Below are positions 1 through 8,432 of a DNA stretch of 64,000 nt, piece after piece. Both the position numbers and the translations under genes were made by a program. This stretch comes from Azomonas agilis (GTDB lineage Bacteria; Pseudomonadota; Gammaproteobacteria; Pseudomonadales; Pseudomonadaceae): the NCBI RefSeq assembly GCF_007830255.1, contig NZ_VLKG01000005.1, positions 186,001 through 250,000 of the forward strand. Reading direction: 5' to 3'. Under the pieces are notes generated by a model. That model made no database searches, was not told where the DNA came from, and worked only from the letters and a program-made list of their open reading frames with translations. How positions within the stretch are numbered: position 1 is the stretch's first letter; every line of letters starts with the position of its first letter.

Positions 1-429
1 AAAACCAGCTACGAAGGCATCAAACGCTACCAAATGGATGTGTATTACGCCGATGCGTGGAAGCCAGAGTTTGAGCGTTGGGCGCGGATGCAAGCCGGTA
101 TGTATCTGGGCTCTGGCAAAGAATTAGTGGCTTGGAACCAAGCCCTAACCTACGACATGCTGCTCCATCAGCCCGTTGTTTATGAGCTGCCCCAACTAAA
201 GGTGCCCACCACTTTGTTTATCGGTGCCCACGACAAAACCGCTTTGGGTAAAGGCTTTGCTCCAACAGAGATTCGTCCCACCTTGGGCAATTATGTCGAG
301 TTGGGTAAGCAAGCGGCTAAAACCATTCCCAACGCCACATTGGTGGAGTACCCCGATTTAGGGCATTCGCCACAGGTGCAAGATCCGGCGCGTTTTAATG
401 CGGATTTAATTAAAGCGCTAAATCCTTAG
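1..429 (+). CDS. Alpha/beta hydrolase, C-terminal part (5' end outside window)
   Basis: The reading frame is open from the first base to a TAG stop, so about 142 C-terminal residues are present and the N-terminus with the nucleophile elbow lies to the left. The visible part has the late strands of the alpha/beta-hydrolase fold: GAHDKTA supplies the probable catalytic acid (Asp) and DLGHSPQ the catalytic His near the C-terminus. The length after the Asp and the His position fit bromoperoxidase- or epoxide-hydrolase-like members. The substrate cannot be told from this fragment. It converges on hslU, with a hairpin between them. Confidence 0.75.
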   Translation, partial: KTSYEGIKRYQMDVYYADAWKPEFERWARMQAGMYLGSGKELVAWNQALTYDMLLHQPVVYELPQLKVPTTLFIGAHDKTALGKGFAPTEIRPTLGNYVELGKQAAKTIPNATLVEYPDLGHSPQVQDPARFNADLIKALNP

Positions 430-452
430 TGGCTTGAGCGTTGGTTTTGCAG

Positions 453-485
453 CGCCCAATGGCTTGAGTAATCAGCTATTGGGCG
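453..485. terminator. Hairpin between convergent hydrolase and hslU genes
   Basis: CGCCCAAT at 453-460 pairs perfectly with ATTGGGCG at 478-485 around a 17-base loop. It lies 24 bases after the hydrolase stop and 22 bases beyond the hslU stop. Neither side has a clear run of T, so a bidirectional terminator is likely but not certain. Confidence 0.4.
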
Positions 486-506
486 TACAGATGCCTTTAG
501 GGCGTT

Positions 507-1853
507 TTAGAGAATATACCGCGATAAATCCTCATCCTGAGCCAGTTCGCCCAGATGAGCATTCACATAGTCCGCATCAATATTCAGCACGCTCCCGGCT
601 TGGGTAGTGGCGATGTCCGAAGCCCCAAAAGACACCTCTTCCAGCAACCGCTCCAGCAAGGTATGTAAACGACGTGCGCCGATGTTTTCGGTTTTTTCGT
701 TGACCTGCCAAGCGATTTCCGCCAGCCGTTTAATGCTGCTGTCTTCAAACTGAATCTCTAAGCCTTCGGTTTTGAGCAAGGCTTGATACTGCTCGGTGAG
801 GGAAGCGTGGGGCTCGACCAAAATACGCTCGAAGTCTTCCGGGGTGAGGGCTTTGAGTTCGACGCGAATGGGCAGACGGCCTTGCAGTTCCGGCACCAAG
901 TCACTGGGTTTGGCCAGATGGAAAGCCCCTGAGGCGATAAACAGAATATGGTCGGTTTTCACCATACCCAGTTTGGTATTCACGGTGCTGCCTTCGATCA
1001 AAGGTAGTAGGTCGCGCTGCACGCCTTCACGAGACACATCCGCGCCGCTGGTGTTGCCGCGCTTGGCTACCTTGTCGATCTCGTCGATAAACACGATGCC
1101 ATTTTGCTCTACTGCTTCGAGGGCTTTGGCTTTGAGCTCTTCTTCATTGACCAGGTTGGCAGCTTCTTCGTCGCGTACCATTTTCAGCGCTTCTTTGACC
1201 TTCATGCGCCGGGTTTTTTTGCGCTCTTTGGACAGCCCTGAGAATAGGTTCTGTAGCTGATTGGTCATTTCCTCCATACCGGGAGGAGCCATGATTTCTA
1301 CCCCTGTAACCCCTTCGGCCACTTCGATGTCGATTTCTTTGTCGTCCAGTTGGCCTTCGCGCAGACGCTTGCGGAACAGTTGGCGGGTGCTGGAGTCTTC
1401 AGAGCGGACGTTGGCTTCGTCGCTAAAGTTATTTGGACGAGCAGGGGGGAGCAGAGCATCTAAAATGCGCTCTTCAGCGGCATCTTCAGCACGGTGGCGT
1501 AGGCGGTGGATTTCCTGTTCGCGCAGCATTTTCAGCGCCGCGTCGGCCAGATCGCGGATAATGGACTCCACATCGCGCCCAACATAGCCTACTTCGGTGA
1601 ACTTGGTTGCTTCAACCTTGAGAAAGGGCGCGTTGGCCAGTCGGGCCAAACGGCGCGCGATTTCGGTTTTACCCACGCCCGTTGGGCCAATCATCAGGAT
1701 GTTTTTGGGGGTTACTTCTTGACGCAATTCTGCGGGTAGCTGCATACGCCGCCAGCGGTTGCGTAGGGCGATGGCCACGGCGCGCTTGGCATCCTCCTGA
1801 CCGACAATGTGGCGATTGAGTTCGTGGACGATTTCGCGGGGCGTCATGGACAT
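507..1853 (-). CDS. hslU: HslU, ATPase and unfoldase subunit of the HslVU protease
   Basis: HslU is a hexameric AAA+ ATPase that unfolds cytosolic substrates and feeds them to the HslV peptidase. The 448-residue protein has full family length. It starts MSMTPREIV and carries Walker A GPTGVGKT (about residue 57), Walker [10 protein letters not shown] (about 255), the pore motif GYVG and the C-terminal SRYIL that docks into HslV. The inserted I domain lies roughly at residues 110-240. It follows hslV on the minus strand with a 26-base gap, so the two form the usual hslVU operon. Confidence 0.97.
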   Translation of the reverse strand: MSMTPREIVHELNRHIVGQEDAKRAVAIALRNRWRRMQLPAELRQEVTPKNILMIGPTGVGKTEIARRLARLANAPFLKVEATKFTEVGYVGRDVESIIRDLADAALKMLREQEIHRLRHRAEDAAEERILDALLPPARPNNFSDEANVRSEDSSTRQLFRKRLREGQLDDKEIDIEVAEGVTGVEIMAPPGMEEMTNQLQNLFSGLSKERKKTRRMKVKEALKMVRDEEAANLVNEEELKAKALEAVEQNGIVFIDEIDKVAKRGNTSGADVSREGVQRDLLPLIEGSTVNTKLGMVKTDHILFIASGAFHLAKPSDLVPELQGRLPIRVELKALTPEDFERILVEPHASLTEQYQALLKTEGLEIQFEDSSIKRLAEIAWQVNEKTENIGARRLHTLLERLLEEVSFGASDIATTQAGSVLNIDADYVNAHLGELAQDEDLSRYIL

Positions 1854-1879
1854 GCGGGATACTCCAGGGCTGGATGGGC

Positions 1880-2413
1880 TTATTCAGCCGAATCCAGCTC
1901 CTCCAAAGTCAGGTTTTGGTTGGTAAAGACGCAAATGCTGCCGGCAATAGTAAGGGCGGTTTCAGCGATCTGGCGCGCGGAGAGATCAGGGTTGTGCTGG
2001 AGTAAGGCTAGAGCAGCCGCTTGAGCAAAGCCACCACCCGAGCCCATGGCGATGAGTCCGTGCTCGGGTTCAACCACATCGCCGTTGCCGGTGATGATCA
2101 GGGAAGCATCTTTGTTAGCCACCGCTAGCATGGCTTCTAAACGGCTGAGGGAGCGATCAGTACGCCAGTCTTTGGCCAGTTCTACAGCAGCACGCACTAG
2201 ATGGCCTTGGTGCTTTTCTAACTGGCCTTCAAAGCGCTCGAACAGGGTGAAGGCATCGGCAGTGGCTCCGGCAAATCCGGCCAGCACTTGCCCGTGGTAT
2301 AGGCGACGTACTTTTTTGGCGTTGCCCTTCATCACGGTATTGCCGAGGGAGACTTGTCCGTCACCTCCCATAACAACCTTACCATTGCGACGCACTGATA
2401 CGATGGTGGTCAA
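1880..2413 (-). CDS. hslV: HslV, threonine peptidase subunit, with TTG start
   Basis: HslV forms the proteolytic double ring of the HslVU complex. The catalytic residue is the Thr exposed after removal of the initiator Met, so the start codon fixes the active site. A longer ATG frame from 2440 would place nine extra residues before it. The TTG at 2413 gives [11 protein letters not shown], the family's normal N-terminus, and has GGAG eight bases upstream. I therefore choose TTG, giving 177 residues. Other family marks are GGDGQVSLG and [11 protein letters not shown]. The gene is first in the operon, under a candidate heat-shock promoter. Confidence 0.95.
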   Translation of the reverse strand: MTTIVSVRRNGKVVMGGDGQVSLGNTVMKGNAKKVRRLYHGQVLAGFAGATADAFTLFERFEGQLEKHQGHLVRAAVELAKDWRTDRSLSRLEAMLAVANKDASLIITGNGDVVEPEHGLIAMGSGGGFAQAAALALLQHNPDLSARQIAETALTIAGSICVFTNQNLTLEELDSAE

Positions 2414-2458
2414 AGCAAAATCTCCACAGTGTTCGGGCATGAAAACCCCATCCGTGGG

Positions 2459-2487
2459 ATATAGGGTGGCTTGGGGGATTTTTCAAG
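2459..2487 (-). promoter_or_regulatory. Candidate sigma-32 (RpoH) promoter of hslVU
   Basis: Read on the minus strand, CTTGAAA (2487-2481) is followed after 14 bases by CCCTATAT (2466-2459). The classical heat-shock consensus is CTTGAAA, 11-16 bases, then CCCCATnT, so the -35 is perfect and the -10 has one mismatch. It lies about 45 bases before the TTG start of hslV. hslVU is a known RpoH target in enterobacteria. Confidence 0.75.
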
Positions 2488-2529
2488 CAGGCCGCAGCCC
2501 GTTTATGGAAAACGGGCTGGAGGAAGGCA

Positions 2530-3309
2530 TCAGACGCTGAGCGTCCAATCGTAATCTACAATCAGCGGTGCATGTTGTGAGAAGCGAGGCTGGCGAGGCA
2601 GACGGGCATTGCGTACAAAGCGGCGTAAACCCGAGGTCAGAATCTGGTAGTCGAAACGGCAGCCCAGATTGAGCATTTTGGCCTGTTCGGTATCAGGCCA
2701 CCAGCTATACAAATCTCCTTCGCGGCAGACTTCGCGCAGGGCATCCACATAGCCTAGGTTGCCGAATAACTCATCCAGCCAAGCGCGCTCTGGCGGTAAA
2801 AAACCCGGTGTTTGCTGATAATCACGCCAGTTTTTAACGTCCAGCTTTTGGTGTGCTACATACAGTGAACTACAGTAGATGTATTCACGACGTTTGCGCC
2901 GTTGTTTATCCATATAACGGATAAACTCATCCATAAACTTGAGTTTTTGGTTTAAATGCTCATCCGTTTGCCGACCCGAAGGCAGCAACAAGGTGGCAAT
3001 ACTGAGCTTATCAAAGTCAGCCTGTAGGTAGCGGCCATAGCGATCCGAGAGTTCAAAACCAAGCCCCATGATCACTGCTTTGGGTTGTAATCGAGAATAA
3101 AGTGCTACCCCGCCCTGTTCGGGAAATTCCCCGTCGCAGGCGTAGAGAAAATAACCATCCAGCTGATAGGCGGGATCGTCCAGCTCCACGGCGGAGGCAC
3201 GGGTATCTTGCAGACAGATGACATCGGCATTCTGGGCCTGCAACCAGCTGAGTAACCCACGCTGCGTTGCTGCATGAATGCCATTCACGTTGACGCTGAT
3301 AATCCGCAT
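2530..3309 (-). CDS. crc: Crc, catabolite repression control protein
   Basis: The 259-residue protein has the exonuclease III/endonuclease-phosphatase fold and the exact length of pseudomonad Crc. It matches that protein closely from memory, for example MRIISVNVNGI, CLQDTRAS, QRRKRREYIYC and RFSQHAPLIVDYDW. True ExoIII has LQET at the catalytic Glu; here it is LQDT, as in Crc, which is not a nuclease. In pseudomonads Crc acts with Hfq to block translation of genes for less-favoured carbon sources. It is divergent from pyrE, the same arrangement as in Pseudomonas, with an 82-base shared promoter region. Confidence 0.93.
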   Translation of the reverse strand: MRIISVNVNGIHAATQRGLLSWLQAQNADVICLQDTRASAVELDDPAYQLDGYFLYACDGEFPEQGGVALYSRLQPKAVIMGLGFELSDRYGRYLQADFDKLSIATLLLPSGRQTDEHLNQKLKFMDEFIRYMDKQRRKRREYIYCSSLYVAHQKLDVKNWRDYQQTPGFLPPERAWLDELFGNLGYVDALREVCREGDLYSWWPDTEQAKMLNLGCRFDYQILTSGLRRFVRNARLPRQPRFSQHAPLIVDYDWTLSV

Positions 3310-3391
3310 AAATGGCCCCTGAAAAATTCAGCGTGTATGATAACCGAGACTGTATTTTTCGCCACATCTGCGGCTTCTGGAGCCTATTTTC

Positions 3392-4036
3392 ATGCACGCT
3401 TATCAACGGGACTTTATTCGTTTTGCGCTTGAGCATCAGGTACTGCGTTTTGGTGAGTTCACCCTGAAGTCAGGACGCAAAAGCCCGTATTTTTTCAACG
3501 CCGGTTTATTTAACACAGGTTCCATGCTCTCACAGCTAGGGCGTTTTTACGCAGCCGCCATTGTAGACAGCGGCCTTAATTTTGATGTGCTGTTTGGGCC
3601 AGCGTACAAGGGCATTCCCCTGGCCGCTGCGACTGCCGTGGCTTTAGCCGATCGGTATCAGCGGGATGTGCCTTGGTGCTTTAACCGTAAAGAAGCCAAA
3701 GACCACGGTGAGGGTGGCTCTCTGGTGGGTGCGCCTTTGCAGGGTAAGATCCTAATTATTGATGATGTGATTACCGCCGGTACCGCCATCCGTGAGGTGA
3801 TGCAGATTATTCAGGCTCAGGCCGATGCGCAGGCAGCGGGAGTTTTGATTGCCCTCAATCGTCAGGAGCGCGGAAAAGGCCAATTATCGGCGATTCAGGA
3901 AGTTGAACGCGATTACGGCCTGAACGTCACCAGCATTGTGGCTTTGGATCAGGTGTTGGAGTATTTAGCCACTGACACTGAACTCAAAACCTTCTTACCC
4001 GCTGTAGAAGCCTATCGAGCCGAATACGGCGTTTAA
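3392..4036 (+). CDS. pyrE: Orotate phosphoribosyltransferase
   Basis: PyrE transfers phosphoribose from PRPP to orotate, giving OMP in de novo pyrimidine synthesis in the cytosol. The 214-residue protein has the type I fold: an N-terminal orotate part ([17 protein letters not shown]), [13 protein letters not shown] as the flexible catalytic loop, and [13 protein letters not shown] as the PRPP motif (about residues 120-132). The ATG at 3392 has GGAG upstream at 3379-3382. It is monocistronic and divergent from crc. Confidence 0.97.
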   Translation: MHAYQRDFIRFALEHQVLRFGEFTLKSGRKSPYFFNAGLFNTGSMLSQLGRFYAAAIVDSGLNFDVLFGPAYKGIPLAAATAVALADRYQRDVPWCFNRKEAKDHGEGGSLVGAPLQGKILIIDDVITAGTAIREVMQIIQAQADAQAAGVLIALNRQERGKGQLSAIQEVERDYGLNVTSIVALDQVLEYLATDTELKTFLPAVEAYRAEYGV

Positions 4037-4100
4037 GGTTTTTATCTTGAGGTGATTTTCGACTGAGCTTGTCTAGCAAGGGGTTTTGCGACTGAATCAC

Positions 4101-4182
4101 AATTACTAAAAGGTCGGGATGAGTGCTTTGCCGTCTCAGAGTATTTTAACCCGTCCAATTAAAAATTTAGTAATTGACGACT
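4101..4182 (+). promoter_or_regulatory. Self-complementary leader before the DUF3360-like permease
   Basis: CAATTACTAAA at 4101-4111 is the exact reverse complement of TTTAGTAATTG at 4166-4176. Inside it GGTCGGG (4113-4119) can pair with CCCGTCC (4151-4157) with one mismatch. The right arm ends six bases before the ATG at 4183 and covers the region where a ribosome binding site should be. No good Shine-Dalgarno sequence is visible. The layout suggests a translation-controlling RNA fold or an operator. I do not recognise a known riboswitch class. Confidence 0.5.
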
Positions 4183-5661
4183 ATGACCGATAGCAACCTA
4201 AGTAGTTATCGCGACCTTCATAAACCGAAGGAAGCCTTTGCCACCCGCGCTGAATATCTGGAGCATGAGCTGACCATCATGTCTCCACGGCGTTGGGGAA
4301 TCAATTTACCCGGTCGTGATTATCGCTTTGAGCCAGAGGACTGGGTTCCGGCCATGGCCGCTACCATCGGTAAGATCGTGATGGTGGCTGCGGTGGTTGC
4401 GGCTTTTGCAGGGCCTTTAGGACTGTCCAGTGACTTTGTGATTGAGAACGTCCGCTTTGAAATGCTGGTTGTAGCTCTGCTGTTTGTTATTTTGTGTTCT
4501 GGGGTATTTAACCCTACGGCTAATTTGGCCGGTACCCACGGCCCCTTGATTCCCCTTATTCCCCTGATCGTTGCCGCCGGTGGTCACCCGATGGCGCTGG
4601 GCATTATGGTCGGGGTTTTGGGGCTGATTCTGGGGCTGTGTAAAGGCGGCAGTTTACTAGCGCGCCTTACCAGTGACGGGGTGTGCGGTGGCTTGCTGCT
4701 GTATCTGGGTTTTATTGGCGTAACTTCCCAGATTGGTGCGCTGTTTAAGTGGGCTAATGGATTTGATATGGGCTACATCGCCTTTGTGGTGGTATTTGCC
4801 ACTATTGTGATGTACGCCTATTTAGAGCATGTGCGCTTGCGTTGGTTGGCGATTCCCTTAGGCGCAGTGATGGCCGCTTTGATCGCCTTTGCCTTGGGTG
4901 CGCCTTTTGAGTTCCATACCACCCCCGGCATTCCTAACTTAGACCCCAGCTATTGGTGGGGTGAGGATACGGGCTGGAAGCTGGGCTTGCCGGAATTACA
5001 GCATTTTGTCGCCGTAGCGCCTTTTGCCATCTTAGCGGTGGCTATGTGGTCGCCTGACTTTTTGGGCCATCGCGTGTTTCAAGAGCTGAACTATCCACCT
5101 AAAACCGACAAAGTGCTGATGAACATCGACGATACCATGTGTATTGCCGCCGTTCGTCAAGCGGTGGGTACTTCTTTGGGCGGCGGTAACCTCGCGTCCT
5201 CTTGGGGTACTTATATGATCCCCGCTGCCATTGCTAAGCGTCCGATTCCGGCGGGTGCGATTTTGACCGGCTTGCTGTGTATCGTAGCGGCCATTTGGGG
5301 TTATCCCATGGATTTGGCGGTATGGCCGCCGGTGTTGAGCGTGGCTCTGTTGGTGGGTGTATACATTCCGCTGCTGGAAGCTGGCATGCAGATGACCCGC
5401 GAAGGCAAAACCTCCCAATCGGCAGCCATCGTGGTGTTTTCCTCGGCGCTGGTAAACCCGGTGTTTGGCTGGTCGCTGACCATGCTGCTGGATAACCTTG
5501 GCATCATCGGGGATAAAGAGCGCGGTCAAAGTTTGACGGCGCGCGATCGTTGGGTGATTCCAACCATCGTCTTTATCCTGCTGTGTGGCATCATGGCTTG
5601 TATTGGTATGTTGCCGGGTATTCCTGCTTTAGTAGAGTCGTTCCGCGCCCACGCGGTTTGA
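4183..5661 (+). CDS. Probable DUF3360-family membrane permease
   Basis: The 492-residue protein has a hydrophilic N-terminus of about 60 residues and then about a dozen hydrophobic segments, as in NCS2/SLC26-like permeases. FNPTANLAGTHGPLIPLIPL and AGGHPMALG look like the paired half-helix motif of that fold. From memory it belongs to the uncharacterised DUF3360 group; I infer transport, and the substrate is unknown. I choose ATG 4183, which gives MTDSNLSS; a TTG at 4174 is also in frame but lies within the inverted repeat. A strong terminator follows, so it is a single-gene unit. Confidence 0.65.
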   Translation: MTDSNLSSYRDLHKPKEAFATRAEYLEHELTIMSPRRWGINLPGRDYRFEPEDWVPAMAATIGKIVMVAAVVAAFAGPLGLSSDFVIENVRFEMLVVALLFVILCSGVFNPTANLAGTHGPLIPLIPLIVAAGGHPMALGIMVGVLGLILGLCKGGSLLARLTSDGVCGGLLLYLGFIGVTSQIGALFKWANGFDMGYIAFVVVFATIVMYAYLEHVRLRWLAIPLGAVMAALIAFALGAPFEFHTTPGIPNLDPSYWWGEDTGWKLGLPELQHFVAVAPFAILAVAMWSPDFLGHRVFQELNYPPKTDKVLMNIDDTMCIAAVRQAVGTSLGGGNLASSWGTYMIPAAIAKRPIPAGAILTGLLCIVAAIWGYPMDLAVWPPVLSVALLVGVYIPLLEAGMQMTREGKTSQSAAIVVFSSALVNPVFGWSLTMLLDNLGIIGDKERGQSLTARDRWVIPTIVFILLCGIMACIGMLPGIPALVESFRAHAV

Positions 5662-5677
5662 GGCTGATAACACATAG

Positions 5678-5704
5678 AAACCCTGCTAAGGCGGGGTTTT
5701 CTTT
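5678..5704 (+). terminator. Intrinsic terminator after the permease gene
   Basis: AAACCCTGC (5678-5686) and GCGGGGTTT (5691-5699) form a nine-base-pair stem with one G-T pair and a TAAG loop. TTCTTT follows directly. Confidence 0.88.
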
Positions 5705-5774
5705 GGCTGCGCTATATCCTTGAACTCAGCTAGAGTGAAAACTCTGCACCACTTCATTGTAAGGATATTGGGTC

Positions 5775-6230
5775 ATGAGCCATTCCAACGAAAATAACCA
5801 GCCGACTTCCGACCGCTTAGAAAGCCTAGCCGTAGGCACCCGCCACGAATTGACCTATCAGGTAGCCGCCTTTGATTCGCCACGCACACTGCGCTTGGAG
5901 GATCAGGATGAGTTTCCGGATGTGTTAGCCACTGCCAAAATGGTGGGCCTGATGGAGTTGGCCGCCGCCCGTTTATTGCGCCCTTTATTGCAGCCAGGGG
6001 AGTTATCGGTAGGTGTGCAGGTGAATATTGAGCATCTAGCGCCCACGCCTTTATTTTCCGAGGTGCGCGCCTGTGCCACCTATCAGGGTAAAAACGGCAA
6101 GCTGCATCTGTTTGAGGTGGAATTGTTAGACGCGGGTGGCGTGGCCGGTAAAGGAACCCATGCCCGTGCCATTGTGCAAAACCAACGCCTGATGGAAGGG
6201 GCTCAACGTCGGTTAGCCGGCCCAAAATGA
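5775..6230 (+). CDS. Hotdog-fold thioesterase, fluoroacetyl-CoA thioesterase-like
   Basis: The 151-residue protein looks like the FlK-type hotdog thioesterases. VGTRHELTYQV opens the domain at about residue 20, FPDVLATAKMVGLMELAAARLL forms the hot-dog helix with a central Glu, and VGVQVNIEHLAPTPLFSEV and GTHARAIV follow. FlK itself protects cells by hydrolysing fluoroacetyl-CoA. Most relatives are uncharacterised acyl-CoA thioesterases, so the substrate stays open. The ATG at 5775 has AAGGAT eight bases upstream. It appears to be a single gene between a terminator and the secretion operon promoter. Confidence 0.7.
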   Translation: MSHSNENNQPTSDRLESLAVGTRHELTYQVAAFDSPRTLRLEDQDEFPDVLATAKMVGLMELAAARLLRPLLQPGELSVGVQVNIEHLAPTPLFSEVRACATYQGKNGKLHLFEVELLDAGGVAGKGTHARAIVQNQRLMEGAQRRLAGPK

Positions 6231-6282
6231 TGTTAATGTGGCTTCATCGTCTCTAGCACGCTCCTTAGCGCTTGACCTAAAA

Positions 6283-6300
6283 GCGACATAAGACTGTCAT
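6283..6300 (+). promoter_or_regulatory. Candidate weak Pho box before the secretion operon
   Basis: GCGACAT at 6283-6289 and CTGTCAT at 6294-6300 are separated by AAGA. Together they match 14 of 18 positions of the PhoB consensus (two CTGTCAT with AAAA between). A possible -10, AGTATT at 6312-6317, lies at suitable spacing. The box is 63 bases before the first gene of the operon. Confidence 0.45.
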
Positions 6301-6363
6301 CTTTTCCTTTCAGTATTCCCTGCCTGTATTCAGACCGACTCATGGGCAGGGGAGAACATCGGG

Positions 6364-8004
6364 GTGGGGTCAATCACGCGCCGCCGGATCGTACAAGGCT
6401 TGGGAGCCAGCGTGTTGCTGCCTTGGTTGAGCGGCTGCGCGCAACCTATGCGATCTACCAGCAGCTCTGCGCCTTTGGAGCTGTTGTACATCGCCGATAC
6501 GCTGGATGCTCGTCAGCCGTCCTTGCCCGTCGTTCCGCGTACCCGCCTTGGGCCTGCGACCCATATTGGCCAAGCCCCTTGGATGACCGGTAGTTCCGCC
6601 CGTCTAGCCTCGGGTGCGTCGGCGGATATGATCGCACTGTTGGACAACACTCATCCGGCTCAGGAAACCGGTGGCTACGCGGTATTGGGAGGCTTATTGA
6701 CCCAGATGACCGCCCAAGCCGGAGTCGATAACAGCCTGATTCTGGAAAATGGCCAATGTTGGAACGGCAGCGGCCTAGCCTACCTCAGTCAAGGCGGATC
6801 TGGCGTGCAAGGTAGTCAGCTATTGGGCTCCGATGTAAGAGTCAGCAGTGATGAGCGCAGCCTCTGGCCTGCTCAAGCCGCCAGCCTGTACCGACAAGCA
6901 GGAATTCCCGTATTAGGCGCGGGTTTATCTGAGGCACAGCAGCAACGCTTGGGGACTCAAGGCGTGGCTTTTTTTGAGCGCGCGGGCGTGCGCATCGGTG
7001 TAGTGGGGGTGATCAATCCCTACGCCCGTGATCAAGAAGCGCCACTCAGCCAATGGTTAGAGCGTCTGCAAGCGCCGCTGAACCAAGCACGGGAGCAATC
7101 CGATTTAGTAGTAGTGCTGGCCGATGTGGGCACTGGGCCTAGTTTTTGGTTAGCCAAACAGCTTCCACAAGCCGATCTGGTGTTGGGCGCTCGGGGGCAG
7201 GATTTATGGCCACAGCCGATTGGGGTACGCCAAAGTTCAGGGCGGGAAATTCCCCTGATTTTAGCCGGTAGCCGTGCCAGTGGTGTGCAACGGATTCGCT
7301 GTCAGCGTGTCGAAGGACGTTGGGAGATTCAAGCTCAGTTTCAACCGGCTTTTGCTCAAGGATTAAATACGCAGGGACAGGAGCGGGCAGTCCATCTAAA
7401 AAGTCTGTTGCAGACTCAAAGAGCGCCCCATGCCAGTTGGTTGGATCAAGCTTTAGGCCACGCGCCACAGGATTTATGGCGGCGGGATATTCGCGCTGGT
7501 ACTTGGGATCAGTTGATCTATCAGGCTTTGGCAGACAACTACAGCGGACAGGTGTTGCTGCCCGGTTTGCGTTACGACTATCCCCTTAAACGCGGCCAAG
7601 CCATTACCCGTGAACATCTGCTTAGCTTAACCGGCAGTTATGCCGCGCCGGTGGTGGAGGCTCCCGCGAGTGCTTTAGAGCAAGTCTTAGAGCATTCGGC
7701 AGAGCAGCTCTTTGGCCGCACCTTGTTGCTGGATAACAGTCAGGATTTGCCGCGCTTATTGGGGCAGGATTGGCAAGTAGCCTACAGCCCTTCGGGTAAG
7801 CGCATCAGCGGTTTGGCCAGCAGCACCTCAATGTGTCGCACGCTAGGGATGAATCAATCGGAGCAAGAAGGCCGCCCGCTGTGGCAATACATGGAGGCTT
7901 TTTTGCGCGCCCAGCCGGTTGGCTGGCAGATGCCGGAGCCGAAACTACCCCATTTGCTGTATGTGCAAGGTCATCCCGGTTGGCATCCACGGGAGCCCGC
8001 CTGA
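6364..8004 (+). CDS. SoxB-like Tat lipoprotein lacking metal ligands
   Basis: The start is GTG with GGGGAG ten bases upstream. The N-terminus carries RRRIVQGLG, a twin-arginine export signal, then LSGC, a lipobox with Cys at about residue 25. The second half (about 345-530) follows the C-terminal domain of SoxB/5'-nucleotidases: AGTWDQLIYQAL, GQAITREHLLSLT, LEQVLEHSAEQLF, GKRISGL and RPLWQYMEAFL. In the first half the metal motifs of SoxB (DLHGQ, GGDTWQG, SHNG, GGHTHD) correspond to DTLDA, ENGQCWNG, ADVG and LGARGQD. The protein is therefore probably not a normal thiosulfohydrolase. No other sox gene is nearby. Its stop overlaps the gspC start, so it is the first gene of the secretion operon. 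Its role is unknown. Confidence 0.7.
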   Translation: MGSITRRRIVQGLGASVLLPWLSGCAQPMRSTSSSAPLELLYIADTLDARQPSLPVVPRTRLGPATHIGQAPWMTGSSARLASGASADMIALLDNTHPAQETGGYAVLGGLLTQMTAQAGVDNSLILENGQCWNGSGLAYLSQGGSGVQGSQLLGSDVRVSSDERSLWPAQAASLYRQAGIPVLGAGLSEAQQQRLGTQGVAFFERAGVRIGVVGVINPYARDQEAPLSQWLERLQAPLNQAREQSDLVVVLADVGTGPSFWLAKQLPQADLVLGARGQDLWPQPIGVRQSSGREIPLILAGSRASGVQRIRCQRVEGRWEIQAQFQPAFAQGLNTQGQERAVHLKSLLQTQRAPHASWLDQALGHAPQDLWRRDIRAGTWDQLIYQALADNYSGQVLLPGLRYDYPLKRGQAITREHLLSLTGSYAAPVVEAPASALEQVLEHSAEQLFGRTLLLDNSQDLPRLLGQDWQVAYSPSGKRISGLASSTSMCRTLGMNQSEQEGRPLWQYMEAFLRAQPVGWQMPEPKLPHLLYVQGHPGWHPREPA

Positions 8005-8432
8005 TGCAGTCCTTGATGCAGCTCGTGCTGACGGTAGCGGCGGCTTGGTTAGCCGCTCAGTCGGTATTAGCGGTGTGGCGCACGCCTCAACCGGAATTAC
8101 CCCAAGCCTTTGAGCTGCCCAAAATACCGGGATTATTGGCCCAACATTGGCGCGCACCACCTGTAGCGCAAGCCAGCGACTGGCCGCGTACTACCTTGGA
8201 TGTGCAATGGATTGGCAGCCTGAAAGCCCAGTCTCTACAGGACACGATAGTGGTGCTGACGGTGAATAAGCAGCAGCGCGCCTTAAGTGTGGGCCAGCGT
8301 TTAGCCCCCGGCGTGGTATTGGAACAGATTGATGGCCGTGGATTGGTCTTTAACCGCAATGGTCGTCGGGAGCGCCTGCCTTGGCCAGAGGAGCGGCCTG
8401 TGGTGGGCATCAAAAAAGCAGCCAATACATGA
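8004..8432 (+). CDS. gspC: Type II secretion inner-membrane protein GspC, short form
   Basis: GspC links the inner-membrane platform to the GspD secretin. The 142-residue protein has one N-terminal membrane helix (about residues 5-25), a Pro-rich linker and a homology-region domain (LDVQWIGSLKAQSLQDTIVVLTVNKQQRALSVGQRL, shown here only as LDVQWIGSL and ALSVGQRL landmarks). It stops after VVGIK, where longer family members go on to a PDZ or coiled-coil domain, so that domain is absent. I choose ATG 8004, which overlaps the preceding TGA. A longer frame from 7833 would run inside the SoxB-like gene. Confidence 0.85.
   Translation: MQSLMQLVLTVAAAWLAAQSVLAVWRTPQPELPQAFELPKIPGLLAQHWRAPPVAQASDWPRTTLDVQWIGSLKAQSLQDTIVVLTVNKQQRALSVGQRLAPGVVLEQIDGRGLVFNRNGRRERLPWPEERPVVGIKKAANT

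Noticed and set aside
2046-2540. 164-codon plus-strand frame opposite hslV
   Set aside because: It is the complement of a well-conserved gene, has no family features, and low complexity typical of a shadow frame.
4037-4100. Terminator after pyrE
   Set aside because: Only a four-pair CTTG/CAAG stem is seen, too weak to call.
4037-4182. Known purine-type riboswitch before the permease
   Set aside because: The conserved loop sequences of the purine class are absent; only the inverted repeats are supported.
6364-8004. Functional SoxB thiosulfohydrolase
   Set aside because: The metal ligands seem to be missing and no other sox gene is present.
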